Positions 26,653-36,710 of a stretch of DNA of 63,592 nucleotides are shown one piece after another. Source of the DNA: Kiritimatiellales bacterium (GTDB lineage: Bacteria; Verrucomicrobiota; Kiritimatiellia; Kiritimatiellales; Pontiellaceae); the NCBI GenBank assembly GCA_003246265.1, contig QKAU01000081.1:1-63592 (forward strand), read 5' to 3'. The translations under genes were made by a program, and so were the position numbers. How positions within the stretch are numbered: the stretch's first letter is position 1; every line of letters begins with the position of its first letter. A model generated the notes under the pieces. That model worked only from the letters and a program-made list of their open reading frames with translations. It was not told the DNA's origin and ran no database searches.

Positions 26653-27264
26653 CTAGAAGTCGATGCCGCGCCGCGCCTTGATCCCGGCGGCGAAGGCGTG
26701 CTTGGCGTTGTTGATCTCGGCGACGGTGTCGGCCAGCTCGCGGATGGCGGTTCCGCCGCCCCGCCCGGTGACGACCACGGTCTGTTCGGGCGGGCGGTTG
26801 CGGATGGTGTCGAGCACCGTCTGCTCGTCGAGGTACTTGAAGCCGAGCATGTAGGTCAGCTCGTCGAGGACCACCAGGTGCAGGCGCTCGTCGCGCAGGA
26901 GGTTCGCGGCGAAGGTCCAGGTCTTTTCGGCGGCGGCGATGTCGCCGGCGCGGTCCTGGGTGTTCCAGGTGAATCCGGTGCCCATCTGGCAGAAGGGCAT
27001 CTGCGGATAGTGCTCGCGGATGAAGATCTCCTCGCCGCTTTGCTGCTCGCCCTTGATGAACTGCACCAGTCCGACGCCGTAGCCGTAGCCGAGGCAGCGC
27101 ATGATCATTCCGAAGGCCGAGGTGGTCTTGCCCTTTCCGTTCCCGGTCAGCAGGATCACGATGCCGCGCTCCTCCACCGCCTGCTCGATCTGGCGGTCGA
27201 CCCGCTCCTTCTGCCGCGCCATCTCGAACTTGTGCTTCAACTGCGCCCGTTTCTGCTCGTCCAT
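26653..27264 (-). CDS. cobO: Cob(I)yrinic acid a,c-diamide adenosyltransferase
   Basis: A 203-residue CobA/CobO/BtuR-type enzyme that transfers the adenosyl group of ATP to cob(I)alamin precursors. The nucleotide loop is GNGKGKTTSA (41-50), and the family phrases GLVQFIKG, FTWNTQDR and VVLDELTYML are present. GGAGG lies eight bases before ATG 27264. It is the only corrinoid gene in the window, so it may serve salvage rather than de novo synthesis. No cobalamin riboswitch is visible in the 68-bp upstream region shared with larE. Confidence 0.93.
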   Translation of the reverse strand: MDEQKRAQLKHKFEMARQKERVDRQIEQAVEERGIVILLTGNGKGKTTSAFGMIMRCLGYGYGVGLVQFIKGEQQSGEEIFIREHYPQMPFCQMGTGFTWNTQDRAGDIAAAEKTWTFAANLLRDERLHLVVLDELTYMLGFKYLDEQTVLDTIRNRPPEQTVVVTGRGGGTAIRELADTVAEINNAKHAFAAGIKARRGIDF

Positions 27265-27341
27265 CCGTCCATCCTCCGAATTGTGCCGACCATGGCACAA
27301 ACCGGATTGCCGCGACAATCCAATCCGCTATCATGCCGCGC

Positions 27342-28133
27342 ATGACTTCGATCGAAGAGAAGGAACAGGCCCTGCTGGAGGAACTCCGCTCCTACGGCGC
27401 CATCGCCGTCGCCTACTCCGGAGGCGTCGATTCGACCTACCTGGCCGACTGCGCCCACGAGGCCCTCGGCCGCAACGCCATGATGGTCATCGCCGACTCG
27501 CCCTCGATCCCGCGCGAGGAACTGAAGCAGGCCGTCGACATGGCGACGGCGCGCGGCTGGAACCTGCGCGTCATCAAGACCGGCGAACACCTCAGCGAGG
27601 AATACCTCGCCAACCAGGGCGACCGCTGCTTCCACTGCAAGAACGAGCTTTTCACCCGCATGGAGGACATCCTCTCCGAATTCGGCGACATCGTGCTGGC
27701 GCACGGCGCCATCGAGGACGACAAGGGCGATGTCCGCCCCGGGGCGCAGGCGGCCGCCAACCACTGCGTCGTGGCCCCGCTCCAAAACGCGGGGCTCTAC
27801 AAGCGGGAGATCCGCATCCTCAGCGAACGGCGCGGCCTGCCGACCGCCGAAAAGGCGTCGTTCGCCTGCCTCGGCTCGCGCTTCCCCACCGGGACGCGCA
27901 TCGAGCTGGCGGCGATGACCCAGGTCGAGAAGGCCGAGGCGGTCCTGCGGGCGCGCGGCTACCGGCAATACCGGGTCCGCCACCACGGCGACCTCTGCCG
28001 CATCGAGATCGACCCGCTCGATTTCGACAAGCTGATGGACGAACGTACCGCCATCGTCGACGCCATCAGGAGGACGGGCTACCGTTTCGTTGCGCTCGAC
28101 CTCTCCGGCTACTCCACCGGCTCAAGCGCCTGA
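27342..28133 (+). CDS. larE: ATP-dependent sacrificial sulfur transferase LarE
   Basis: A 263-residue PP-loop protein that thiolates pyridinium biscarboxylate during synthesis of the nickel-pincer cofactor of lactate racemase and related enzymes. The ATP loop SGGVDS (26-31), DRCFHCKNELF (about 95-105) and FACLGSRFPTG are visible. With this start the last cysteine falls at 176, the position of the sulfur-donor cysteine in Lactobacillus plantarum LarE. ATG 27333, three codons upstream, is the alternative. LarB and LarC are not in the window, so cofactor synthesis genes must lie elsewhere if the pathway is complete. Confidence 0.93.
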   Translation: MTSIEEKEQALLEELRSYGAIAVAYSGGVDSTYLADCAHEALGRNAMMVIADSPSIPREELKQAVDMATARGWNLRVIKTGEHLSEEYLANQGDRCFHCKNELFTRMEDILSEFGDIVLAHGAIEDDKGDVRPGAQAAANHCVVAPLQNAGLYKREIRILSERRGLPTAEKASFACLGSRFPTGTRIELAAMTQVEKAEAVLRARGYRQYRVRHHGDLCRIEIDPLDFDKLMDERTAIVDAIRRTGYRFVALDLSGYSTGSSA

Positions 28134-28496
28134 CTGCTGCGCCTTCTGCCGACGGGCGCGGCGGACATCGACGAAACTCTTCACGAAGAAGAAAAGCGCC
28201 AGGAGGCTGGTCGCCATCATTGCCGCCACGCGGAAAACGGCCAGGCCGTCGCCGCGTCCCGCCGCCCCGGAAAGCGGCTTGAAGAGCGCGACGAAGATCA
28301 CCAGCGTAAGGAGCACCGCCACGTGGGCGATGATCTTGTCCTCCTTCTTGACGCCGGGATGCAGGAATACCAGCACGACCCCGAAACCGACCGGAATCAG
28401 CGCCGTCTTCGAGGGCTCGGCCGAACCGAACCACGCCCACAGGCCGAACCCCACCAGAACCAGGGCATTGATCAAATTCGCGGTATGCGCCTTCAT
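28122..28496 (-). CDS. Small four-helix membrane protein
   Basis: 124 residues with four hydrophobic segments (about 7-25, 32-47, 55-73 and 84-105) and a short basic C-terminal tail. Its ATG overlaps the last codons of the dienelactone hydrolase gene by 4 bp (ATGA-type), so the two are translationally coupled. The region between helices contains a HPGVKKEDK turn. The family is of unknown function; homologues are often annotated as hypothetical membrane proteins. It ends convergently, overlapping larE by 12 bp. Confidence 0.65.
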   Translation of the reverse strand: MKAHTANLINALVLVGFGLWAWFGSAEPSKTALIPVGFGVVLVFLHPGVKKEDKIIAHVAVLLTLVIFVALFKPLSGAAGRGDGLAVFRVAAMMATSLLALFFFVKSFVDVRRARRQKAQQSGA

Positions 28497-29236
28497 GGTT
28501 TTTCCTTTCCGATCGTCTCTGCCAGAAACTGCGCGAAGCGCGCCCACGACTTGCGGTCGGCCTCCTCGCGGTAGCGGTCCGATCCGAAGACCGTCCACGC
28601 GTGCGGAGCGCCGCCATAGGTGGTCATTTCGTGCGGCACCCCCGCCGCTTCCAGATCGTTGGCCAGCTTGGCGAACTGCTCCATGGTGACGCCGGTGTCG
28701 GCCGAACCGTGCAGGATGAGGCACGGGGCCCGGGTCTTCGAATAGTCCTGCCCCTCGGGAAGCGCGAGTCCGCCATGGAAGGTGGCGAAGCCCTTCAGAT
28801 CCGCGCCCGAGCGGGCGAACTCCAGCACCGCCGTCCCGCCGAAGCAGTAGCCCATCGCCACGCAGCGGCCGATATCCAGTCCCTGCCGGCGCGCCTCGTC
28901 GAGCGCCCCCTGCATCAGCCTGCGCATCTGCGGGCGGTCGGCGTCGAGCTCGCCGGTGCACTTGCGCTTGTCGGCCAGTTCCGTGGGGCGCACGCCCGCA
29001 CCGAAGAGATCGGCGCAAAAGACGGAATACCCCATTCCAGCCAGCATGCCCGCCCGTTGGATTTCATATTCGGTCAGCCCATCCCAGTCGTGCACCAGCA
29101 GGACGAGCGGGGCCCCCGGCGCGCCCCGTTCGAGATAGCCTTCGAACGCCTCGCCATCGATGGCGTATCGGACGGGCCCGCCACCCAGCGCCACCCCGGC
29201 CGCCAGCAGCAGCCATCCCGCAATGATCCGTTCCAT
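28493..29236 (-). CDS. Dienelactone hydrolase family protein, exported
   Basis: 247 residues with an N-terminal hydrophobic signal (IIAGWLLLAAGVALGGG). Alpha/beta-hydrolase core with nucleophile Cys131 in GYCFGG, Asp180 in HGSADTG and His212 in APHAW, the Cys-Asp-His triad of the dienelactone hydrolase family. Apparent periplasmic placement is unusual for aromatic-catabolism enzymes and favours a general esterase role. Coupled to the downstream membrane protein by a 4-bp overlap. ATG 29236 is chosen because it starts the signal segment and follows GGAGG. Confidence 0.83.
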   Translation of the reverse strand: MERIIAGWLLLAAGVALGGGPVRYAIDGEAFEGYLERGAPGAPLVLLVHDWDGLTEYEIQRAGMLAGMGYSVFCADLFGAGVRPTELADKRKCTGELDADRPQMRRLMQGALDEARRQGLDIGRCVAMGYCFGGTAVLEFARSGADLKGFATFHGGLALPEGQDYSKTRAPCLILHGSADTGVTMEQFAKLANDLEAAGVPHEMTTYGGAPHAWTVFGSDRYREEADRKSWARFAQFLAETIGKEKP

Positions 29237-29356
29237 GTCGCCTCCTTGATTGCCGGGCATCATACCCGGCGCAGGAAGGTTGGCCACACAAAACAAGACC
29301 GTAATTGTACTGTTTGATGGAAGGGCCGCGTCCCTGGCGGCCTTTCCGGTCGGTTC

Positions 29357-31066
29357 CTACTGCGCGGCCTTCTGTCCCTGGCGAAGCTGCTGCGCTCCGC
29401 CGAGCTCGGCGAAACCGGTCTTTTCCAGATCGGTCCAGAGGGTGCCTTCGCCGGCATGGATGATGTTGAGCTTCATCTGCGGGTTGAGCGTATCGGCGAA
29501 GCGCCAGCGGGCATAGGCCAGCGGATCGCCGAAGGCGATGGCCTTGAGTTGCAGGCCGTTGGCCAGCTCGCCGTCGACCTTGCGGAGGGCCTCGGCCTGG
29601 GCCTCGCCCAGCACGCGGACCTTGTCGGCATTGATGCCGGCAGTCTGCTTCTGGATCTCGGCCACCTTCTTCAGGGTCTGGGCGCCGATTTCGGCCACCT
29701 GCTTCTCCAGGTCGGCGGCGATCTCGGCCTTGAGCTTCTCGGTCTCCTGCTGGACCTTTTCGCCGTACTGCTGGATGAGCGAGAGCTGGGTATTGAGTTC
29801 GGCCTCCTTGCGGGCGGTGTTCTGCCGCTCCTTGTTGGTCAGGTCCTGCTCGACGGCGATGCTCGCCTGCTGGATCGGCGCGCGGATCTCGTCGGGGACC
29901 TCGACATGCCGGATGAGCGCGTTGTAGACCTTGATGTCCTTGCCGCCCAGCGTCTGGACGAGCGACTCGGTCAGGTCGTTCTGGAACTGCTCGCGCCCCT
30001 CGCCGACGATGAAGTCCTTGGCCCGGTACTCGGAACCCTTGTTGCGGGAGATGGAGGTGATCTGCGGCATGATGATCTTGTCGATCACCGCCGGAAGATC
30101 GCCGTAGCGCCGGTAGATGCCGGCGATGGCGGAGGGATCGAACTCGAACTCCACCGTCAGGTCGAGGCTGATGTTGAAGCCGTCGCGCGACGGGAAGCTG
30201 ACCAGCTCCATCAGGTTGACGGCTTCGTCGCGCATGGCGGCCGGCGCGGCCTGGCGCACCGGCTTGCCGGGCGCGAACTCCACCTCCTGGCCCCGCTTGA
30301 AGAGCGATTGGGCCACCGACTTGCTGCGGCTGTAGTAGTCGGCCCGCTTGGCCTCCTGCTGCTCAAGCACATTGGCCTGCAGCGCGTTGAGCGCACGGTT
30401 CTGGCCCAGCTGGCGCGCCTTGGTGACCACCTCGCCCCCGCCCTGGCCGAGCAGCGACACCTGGTTGATGCCGATCTCGAGCACATCGACCTTGTACTCC
30501 TTCGGGTTGACGTAGTAGAGCCCCGGCTGGAGCACGTCGCGGCGCACCCCCTTCTGCTTTTCGCCGGCAAACTCGCCGCTGGGCGCCTGCTCGCCCGACA
30601 GCGAGGTCACGACCCCGGCATAGCCGATCGGGATGCTGATGGCGTCGACAATCTCGAGATTGTAGCCCTGCGGATTCAGTCGGTATTTGCCCGGACCGAG
30701 CACGCTGCGCCAGATCCCTTTCTGGCCGCGCTCCGCGATGAACTCGCCGGAGGGCAGCTCGGCGCCCACCTTGGAGGTGACGATCCCGACCTTGCCCGGT
30801 TCGATGACGACCTGCTTCTCGATCCGGTGCTCGTAGAAGATCGGGTTGAGGAAGTGGCGCCCCTCGCCGAGCGGCTCCTCCCAGATCCCCTTCTGGCCCC
30901 GCTTCGCCAGGATCTGCCCGGGAGCGAGGGGTTCGCCCGTCTTGGCGGTCACGATCGCCATTTCGTTCGGGCCGACGTAGAAGCGGCAGAAGCCCCACAG
31001 CCAGAGCAGCTGCAGCAGCGCGAGGAATACGACGATTCCGACAATGGCCTTGATGGCGGTTTTCAT
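29357..31066 (-). CDS. Membrane-anchored SPFH-domain protein with three N-terminal 55-residue repeats
   Basis: 569 residues. One membrane helix (about 6-27) is followed by three consecutive repeats (31-87, 88-144, 145-199), each with a core like GIVTSKVGAELPSGEF, a GQKGIW element, and a PGKYRLNP turn. The SPFH/band-7 core (about 275-400, DLTVEFEFDPSAIAGI, split) follows, then a long coiled coil rich in Glu/Lys/Gln (about 410-525) and a C-terminal tail. SPFH proteins (HflK/C, flotillins, prohibitins) form large membrane cages. The repeats recall those preceding the SPFH shoulder in major vault proteins, a resemblance by eye only. It overlaps the upstream SPFH gene by 4 bp. Confidence 0.8.
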   Translation of the reverse strand: MKTAIKAIVGIVVFLALLQLLWLWGFCRFYVGPNEMAIVTAKTGEPLAPGQILAKRGQKGIWEEPLGEGRHFLNPIFYEHRIEKQVVIEPGKVGIVTSKVGAELPSGEFIAERGQKGIWRSVLGPGKYRLNPQGYNLEIVDAISIPIGYAGVVTSLSGEQAPSGEFAGEKQKGVRRDVLQPGLYYVNPKEYKVDVLEIGINQVSLLGQGGGEVVTKARQLGQNRALNALQANVLEQQEAKRADYYSRSKSVAQSLFKRGQEVEFAPGKPVRQAAPAAMRDEAVNLMELVSFPSRDGFNISLDLTVEFEFDPSAIAGIYRRYGDLPAVIDKIIMPQITSISRNKGSEYRAKDFIVGEGREQFQNDLTESLVQTLGGKDIKVYNALIRHVEVPDEIRAPIQQASIAVEQDLTNKERQNTARKEAELNTQLSLIQQYGEKVQQETEKLKAEIAADLEKQVAEIGAQTLKKVAEIQKQTAGINADKVRVLGEAQAEALRKVDGELANGLQLKAIAFGDPLAYARWRFADTLNPQMKLNIIHAGEGTLWTDLEKTGFAELGGAQQLRQGQKAAQ

Positions 31067-32577
31067 TGCGCACCTCCCTTCGCCGGGGCGAACGTGCCGA
31101 AGATGCCGCCGACCCCGTCCGGCGCATCGGATCCCAGCACCGAGCGAACCTGCGGCCCGAGTTTTTCATACAGTACGTAGCGCGCAAAGCCGTCGCCACC
31201 GCCGAGGGCCGCCACACGGGCCGCCAGTACGGCGGCCTCCGCCTCGTTGCGCGCCTTGATGGCGTCCTTCTCGCCGTCCGCCGTCAGCAGGATCGCCTCG
31301 GCCTGGAAGAGCGCCGCCTCGTATTCCACCTTCGCCACGTCGAGCTCCTTCTGCGCGGCGATCAACCGTACCGACTGGTTCTGCTCCGCATCGATGACGG
31401 CACGGATGCGGCGGGTGTCGGCCTCCACCTTTTCGCGGTTCTGGACCGCAAGCATTTCCTGCCGGGTCAGCTCGGCCTTCGACTTCGCCTGGACGATCTG
31501 CTGCTCGTACTTGGCCGCCTCCTGCACCGCCAGTTCGCGGTCGCGGTTGATGCTGGCGATCTCGTCGGGCACGATGATCTTGCGGATGTTCACGACCTTG
31601 ATGTCGACGCCCCACCCCTTGGATTTCCGGCGCAGGTGGTCCTCCAGCTCGCTCTGGAACTTCTGGCGCGTTTCGCCGACGATGAAGTTCACCGCCGGCT
31701 GCTTGCTGCCCTCGATGCGGCTGAAGCCGCGGGCGCGCGGCAGGATCAGCTTCTTGACGATGTCGTCCATGTCGCCCACGCGGTGGGTCAGGAAGGCCGC
31801 GTTCTCGCGTTCGATGGCGAACTCGATGTAGGCCTCGACCGTCACGGTGAACCCGTCGAGGGTGAGGAAGTTGATGACGTCCTTGCCCGACATTTCGAAG
31901 GGCTGGCTCTGCAGGTTGACCTCGACGGTATTGAAGATGTAGGGGTTGAGGTAGTGCGTGCCCGGATCGAGCAGCCGGCCCGTCACGCCCTTCAGCCCCG
32001 GCTCCACGAGGAAGGTGTTGCGCTTGCCGGCGGGAACCTCGCCGTTCAGCACGTCCTGGCCGGTCAGCGCCGTCACCACGCCCACATGGCCGGGGCGGAT
32101 GTTGATGGCGTCGAACAGGGCGACGTGGTAGGCGAAGGGATTGACGCGGTACTTGCCGGGCCGCAGGATCTCCTCGACGATCCCCTGCTGGCCGTCGCCG
32201 GCGATGATCTCGCCGGGCGGCAGCTCCTGGCCATAGAGGCGCGTCAGCACCGCGAGCTTGCCGGCGGGCACGTCGAGGATGCGCTGGATGCGCCAGCCCC
32301 AGGTGTAGGGGTTGCGGAAGTAGCGGCCTTCCGGGAGGACATCGAGCTGGATGCCCTTCTGCCCCGCCTGCAGCGCCAGCACCTGCCCGGGCGGCAGGTT
32401 CTCCCCGGTCTTGCGGACCAGCACCGCGAGCTCGCCCGGCCCGGGTTCGATGCGGCAGAAAAACCAGAAGAAGACGAACGCCCCCACCAGCGCCCCCACG
32501 ACCAGCACCGGCGCGGAGGCCAGCAGCGGCAGGTTCAACCGCACCTTGGGCGGCTTGAATTCGATCGGATCGCTCAT
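31063..32577 (-). CDS. Second membrane-anchored SPFH-domain protein of a coupled pair
   Basis: 504 residues. A cytoplasmic N-terminus of about 17 residues precedes one membrane helix (18-40). Three repeats follow (about 43-103, 104-159, 160-222) with the same plan as in the partner protein: PGELAVLVRKTG, PGQVLALQAGQKGI, EGRYFRNP; then GKLAVLTRLYGQ and PGKYRVNP; then GHVGVVTALTG and PGTHYLNP. An SPFH core (about 235-350) and a coiled coil (about 355-460) complete it. Its stop codon overlaps the start of the partner, so the two are made together and probably form a hetero-oligomer like HflK-HflC, although no FtsH gene is nearby. Confidence 0.8.
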   Translation of the reverse strand: MSDPIEFKPPKVRLNLPLLASAPVLVVGALVGAFVFFWFFCRIEPGPGELAVLVRKTGENLPPGQVLALQAGQKGIQLDVLPEGRYFRNPYTWGWRIQRILDVPAGKLAVLTRLYGQELPPGEIIAGDGQQGIVEEILRPGKYRVNPFAYHVALFDAINIRPGHVGVVTALTGQDVLNGEVPAGKRNTFLVEPGLKGVTGRLLDPGTHYLNPYIFNTVEVNLQSQPFEMSGKDVINFLTLDGFTVTVEAYIEFAIERENAAFLTHRVGDMDDIVKKLILPRARGFSRIEGSKQPAVNFIVGETRQKFQSELEDHLRRKSKGWGVDIKVVNIRKIIVPDEIASINRDRELAVQEAAKYEQQIVQAKSKAELTRQEMLAVQNREKVEADTRRIRAVIDAEQNQSVRLIAAQKELDVAKVEYEAALFQAEAILLTADGEKDAIKARNEAEAAVLAARVAALGGGDGFARYVLYEKLGPQVRSVLGSDAPDGVGGIFGTFAPAKGGAQ

Positions 32578-32619
32578 CTTTTTCCTCCTTGTTTCCAGAA
32601 CCCCGCCCTGGCGGGCGGC

Positions 32620-33063
32620 TCAAATCTTGCTCCCACACTCCTGGCAGAACCTGGAATCCTCCTCGTTCAGCCTGCCGCAGGCCGGGCACTTGACCATGAC
32701 CACCCGCTCCGGCTTGCCACCGAGGTCCAGCCGCGCCTCGCCGAGCGCATCCTTCATCATCCCGCCCGCCATGCGGCTGTAGGGTTCCAGGTCGCGCCGC
32801 GCCTGCTCCGGATCGAGCACCATGCCGGAACCGGCCAGGCCGCGAGCCCCCACTCCGCGCACGATCGCGCCCACGATCAGGAGCGCCATGCCGCCAAAGC
32901 CCCGGAGCATGCTGGAACGCGCGTTCGCTTCGAAATTGCCGAAGTCGCCAAAGTGCAGGGCACCCGTGATGAACACGGAGATGAAGAGCAGGCCCCCGGC
33001 CATCATCAAGGCAAGGCCGAGATAGAATGCCGCCTTCCGCCCTTCCGATATCGTCCTTCCCAT
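32620..33063 (-). CDS. Two-helix membrane protein with C-terminal zinc ribbon
   Basis: 147 residues: two membrane helices (about 13-34 and 51-70), a linker rich in charged residues, then CPACGRLNEEDSRFCQECGSKI, split here, a double CxxC zinc ribbon at 126-146. It is the first gene of the SPFH group, 42 bp upstream of the second SPFH gene, and has GGGAGG before its ATG. A function together with the SPFH pair, for example as an adapter, is inference from order. Confidence 0.65.
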   Translation of the reverse strand: MGRTISEGRKAAFYLGLALMMAGGLLFISVFITGALHFGDFGNFEANARSSMLRGFGGMALLIVGAIVRGVGARGLAGSGMVLDPEQARRDLEPYSRMAGGMMKDALGEARLDLGGKPERVVMVKCPACGRLNEEDSRFCQECGSKI

Positions 33064-33163
33064 GCCACCCTCCCCTGCAAACCCGCCTGTTGAATGCCGC
33101 GAGGCTAGCATCCCGCGGCGAGGCGACCCACTACAATTCCGTTCGAATCTTGCAACAAAGGGG

Positions 33164-34522
<1,359 letters not shown>

Positions 34523-34606
34523 TTACCTCGGATGGGTTCGCAAAGCGCCGAATATAGGGGCCGGGCGCCGCAATGGAAACCCCGAAAGGCAGGAATCATG
34601 GGAGAC

Positions 34607-35365
34607 CTAGCGCTTGCGGCCGGGAAACAGCTGGAAGCGGGGACGCGACTCCTTGGCGGCCGGGGCTTGGCGGTCGACCGGCAGGAATCCGCTGTCGAAG
34701 AGGGTTCCGCGCTTCGCGGCGAGAATGGTCTCGGCATGCTCCCGGAAAAGGGCCTTGCTGCATTTCATCTCCAGGATATCCCCCTTGCGGTCGCGCACGA
34801 TGCAGAGGTAGCCGTCGTACTCGATCCCGACCTGCCGGCCGGCCTCCAGCCGGCGCAGGCTGACCGGCTGGGTGGCGTAGCTGGCCTCGCTCCGCCCGGC
34901 GACCTCGAACGTGAAATTGGTGGCGAGCCGCTCGAGGATCACATGCTGCTCCGTTTTTCCGGTCAGGCCGAGCAGCACGATCTCCGAGGCCAGCGGGGCA
35001 TCGTAGGGCGCCGGACTGGCCTTCTTGATCGTCACCGTGGCGGCGATGCTCTCGGTCTGGGCCTGGGCGAGGTCGCGCCGGCCCAGGCCTACCGCCTCGT
35101 TCGCGCGGTCGACCTTGGCGGAAACGATGATCTCCACGCGCGGCGGGCGCAGGAGGATCGCTTCGCGCCGGTCCGCCTCGCAGAGCGAATCGAGCAGGAT
35201 GCGCAGCTCCGTCCCGTCCTGCATGCGCAGGACGACCTTGGTGTCGAGGGTGATCACGTGCTCCGCCTCGATGGTCTTGCCCGCCTTGTCGGTCCAGAGG
35301 CGGTATTCGGCCCGGACCCAGGGGGCCAGCATGAGCAGGAAAAACAGGGTTGCGGTTGCCTTCAT
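34607..35365 (-). CDS. Secreted SHD1-domain-like protein, paralogue A
   Basis: 252 residues with a signal peptide (1-19). The mature N-terminus, EYRLWTDKAGKTIEAEHV (20-37), with the following strand TKVVLRMQDGTELRILLDSL, resembles the SLA1-homology-1-like domain that many PVC bacteria attach to exported proteins ('RxWTD..G..xEA'). A middle beta-rich domain (80-200) is of unknown type. AGGAGAG precedes ATG 35365. It lies 71 bp downstream of rdgB and 90 bp upstream of purB on the same strand. A related protein is encoded directly upstream of rdgB. Confidence 0.6.
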   Translation of the reverse strand: MKATATLFFLLMLAPWVRAEYRLWTDKAGKTIEAEHVITLDTKVVLRMQDGTELRILLDSLCEADRREAILLRPPRVEIIVSAKVDRANEAVGLGRRDLAQAQTESIAATVTIKKASPAPYDAPLASEIVLLGLTGKTEQHVILERLATNFTFEVAGRSEASYATQPVSLRRLEAGRQVGIEYDGYLCIVRDRKGDILEMKCSKALFREHAETILAAKRGTLFDSGFLPVDRQAPAAKESRPRFQLFPGRKR

Positions 35366-35436
35366 GGTTCTCTCCTATCCGTGCGCCGGATTATGCCGCG
35401 TTCAACGGAAGGGACGAACAAAAATTGCGTTGGGCT

Positions 35437-36027
35437 TCAGGGGCGCAGGAGTGGAGCCCACGCCGCATGCGCCGCGTGCAGGGCCCGCGCGCGATGCGAG
35501 ATGCGGTTCTTCTCTTCCGCCGGCAGCTCGGCGAAGGTCAGGGCATGGCCCTCGGGAACGAAGAGCGGATCGTAGCCGAAACCGTTGGTGCCGCGCGGCG
35601 CCTCGATGATCTGTCCGGCGCAGCAACCCTGGACGGTCCGGGCATTTCCCGCCGGATCGGAGAGCGCGATGACCGTGCGGAAGCGTGCCGTGCGGTCGCT
35701 CCTGCCGGCCAGCTCGCGCAGCAGCTTGGCGTTGTTGTCGGCGTAGGAGCAGGGTTCCCCCGCATAGCGGGCGGAGTAGACGCCCGGCGCACCCCCCAGG
35801 GCGGCCACCTCCAGCCCGGAATCGTCGGCCATCGACCAGCAGCCGGTGGCGCGGGCGATCTCGACCGCCTTCTTGACCGCGTTGGCCTCGAGCGTCTCGC
35901 CATCCTCCACCACGTCGGGGATGTGCGGGAAGTCGAAGGCCGAGCAGACCTCCAGCCCCCGGAAATCGAAGATGGCGTGGATCTCCTCCAGCTTGTGGGC
36001 GTTGCGCGTGGCGATCACGAGGTTCAT
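35437..36027 (-). CDS. rdgB: Non-canonical purine NTP pyrophosphatase, RdgB/HAM1 family
   Basis: A 196-residue house-cleaning enzyme that hydrolyses dITP, XTP and ITP to monophosphates. Family motifs: VIATRNAHKLEEI at the start, ADDSGLEVAALGG with the metal aspartates, GVYSARYAG, and GTNGFGYDPLF. Length matches E. coli RdgB (197). The start overlaps the stop of the upstream SHD1 protein by 4 bp, indicating coupled translation. With purB downstream, this forms a small purine-related cluster. Confidence 0.95.
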   Translation of the reverse strand: MNLVIATRNAHKLEEIHAIFDFRGLEVCSAFDFPHIPDVVEDGETLEANAVKKAVEIARATGCWSMADDSGLEVAALGGAPGVYSARYAGEPCSYADNNAKLLRELAGRSDRTARFRTVIALSDPAGNARTVQGCCAGQIIEAPRGTNGFGYDPLFVPEGHALTFAELPAEEKNRISHRARALHAAHAAWAPLLRP

Positions 36028-36710
36028 GGCTCCGCCTTGTCGATCTTCTCCAGCCGTTCGTTGAACCGGTCGCCAACCTCGAAAGTCAGCGCCCTTGCGT
36101 GGTTTTCAAGAAATCCATGGGTTTGCTGCTGCTCCAGCACCGATCCATCGGGCGCATAGAGCACGACCAGATGACCGGCATATCTGACGCCCTGGATGAT
36201 TCCTCCCGGCTTCTCGCCGTCCATCCGATGTGTTATCTCCTGCACGCACAGCTCGCCCTTGTACCGCTCAACCATCTCCAGCGGCCCTTCGGCCTTGTCC
36301 AGGACGACATAGTTCCCCTTCCCATCCGCTCCTATGGCGAGAAACGCCCCCTTGAGGCCCTGATCCAAGGCGTCGTAGGTCAGGAACTCTACCACGAGCG
36401 CGAACCGTTGCGTTAGCTGCGCTTTCCCATCGGAGACCGGCGTTTGCGAAGACGTGCGTGCAAAACCAATCTTGTACCGCTTCGTTTCGGGCGTGGGCGG
36501 ATCGAGATAGAGCCGGTCCTCTTCGGACAGCTTGGCGACATCGACCTTGAGGATGCTGCCCTTCTTGTCGCGCAGCACGACCTGGGTGCCGAACTTCTTG
36601 ACCAGCTCGGCCTCGATGAGGTTTCCGCTCCGATCCGTCCAGGTCCGGTATTCCGCAACGGCTTCGCAGGCCAGCAGCCCGCACAACATGGCCCACACCC
36701 AGCTTTTCAT
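36024..36710 (-). CDS. Secreted SHD1-domain-like protein, paralogue B
   Basis: 228 residues with a signal peptide (1-19). The mature start EYRTWTDRSGNLIEAELV and KFGTQVVLRDKKGSILKVDV parallel the paralogue downstream of rdgB; the next phrase KLSEEDRLYL is the usual end of the SHD1-like domain. The remaining 150 residues have mixed strands and one CVQE segment and are not recognised. ATG 36710 is chosen for the signal peptide. It overlaps rdgB by 4 bp. The role of an exported protein coupled to a nucleotide-cleaning enzyme is unclear. Confidence 0.6.
   Translation of the reverse strand: MKSWVWAMLCGLLACEAVAEYRTWTDRSGNLIEAELVKKFGTQVVLRDKKGSILKVDVAKLSEEDRLYLDPPTPETKRYKIGFARTSSQTPVSDGKAQLTQRFALVVEFLTYDALDQGLKGAFLAIGADGKGNYVVLDKAEGPLEMVERYKGELCVQEITHRMDGEKPGGIIQGVRYAGHLVVLYAPDGSVLEQQQTHGFLENHARALTFEVGDRFNERLEKIDKAEP

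Noticed and set aside
29237-29356. Possible terminator between the SPFH pair and dienelactone hydrolase
   Set aside because: A GGCCGC/GCGGCC stem exists, but a base bulge and no T-run follow, so it was not listed.
29456-33093. Plus-strand frames of several hundred codons opposite the SPFH genes
   Set aside because: They are Leu/Arg/His-rich shadows of the coiled-coil proteins on the minus strand.
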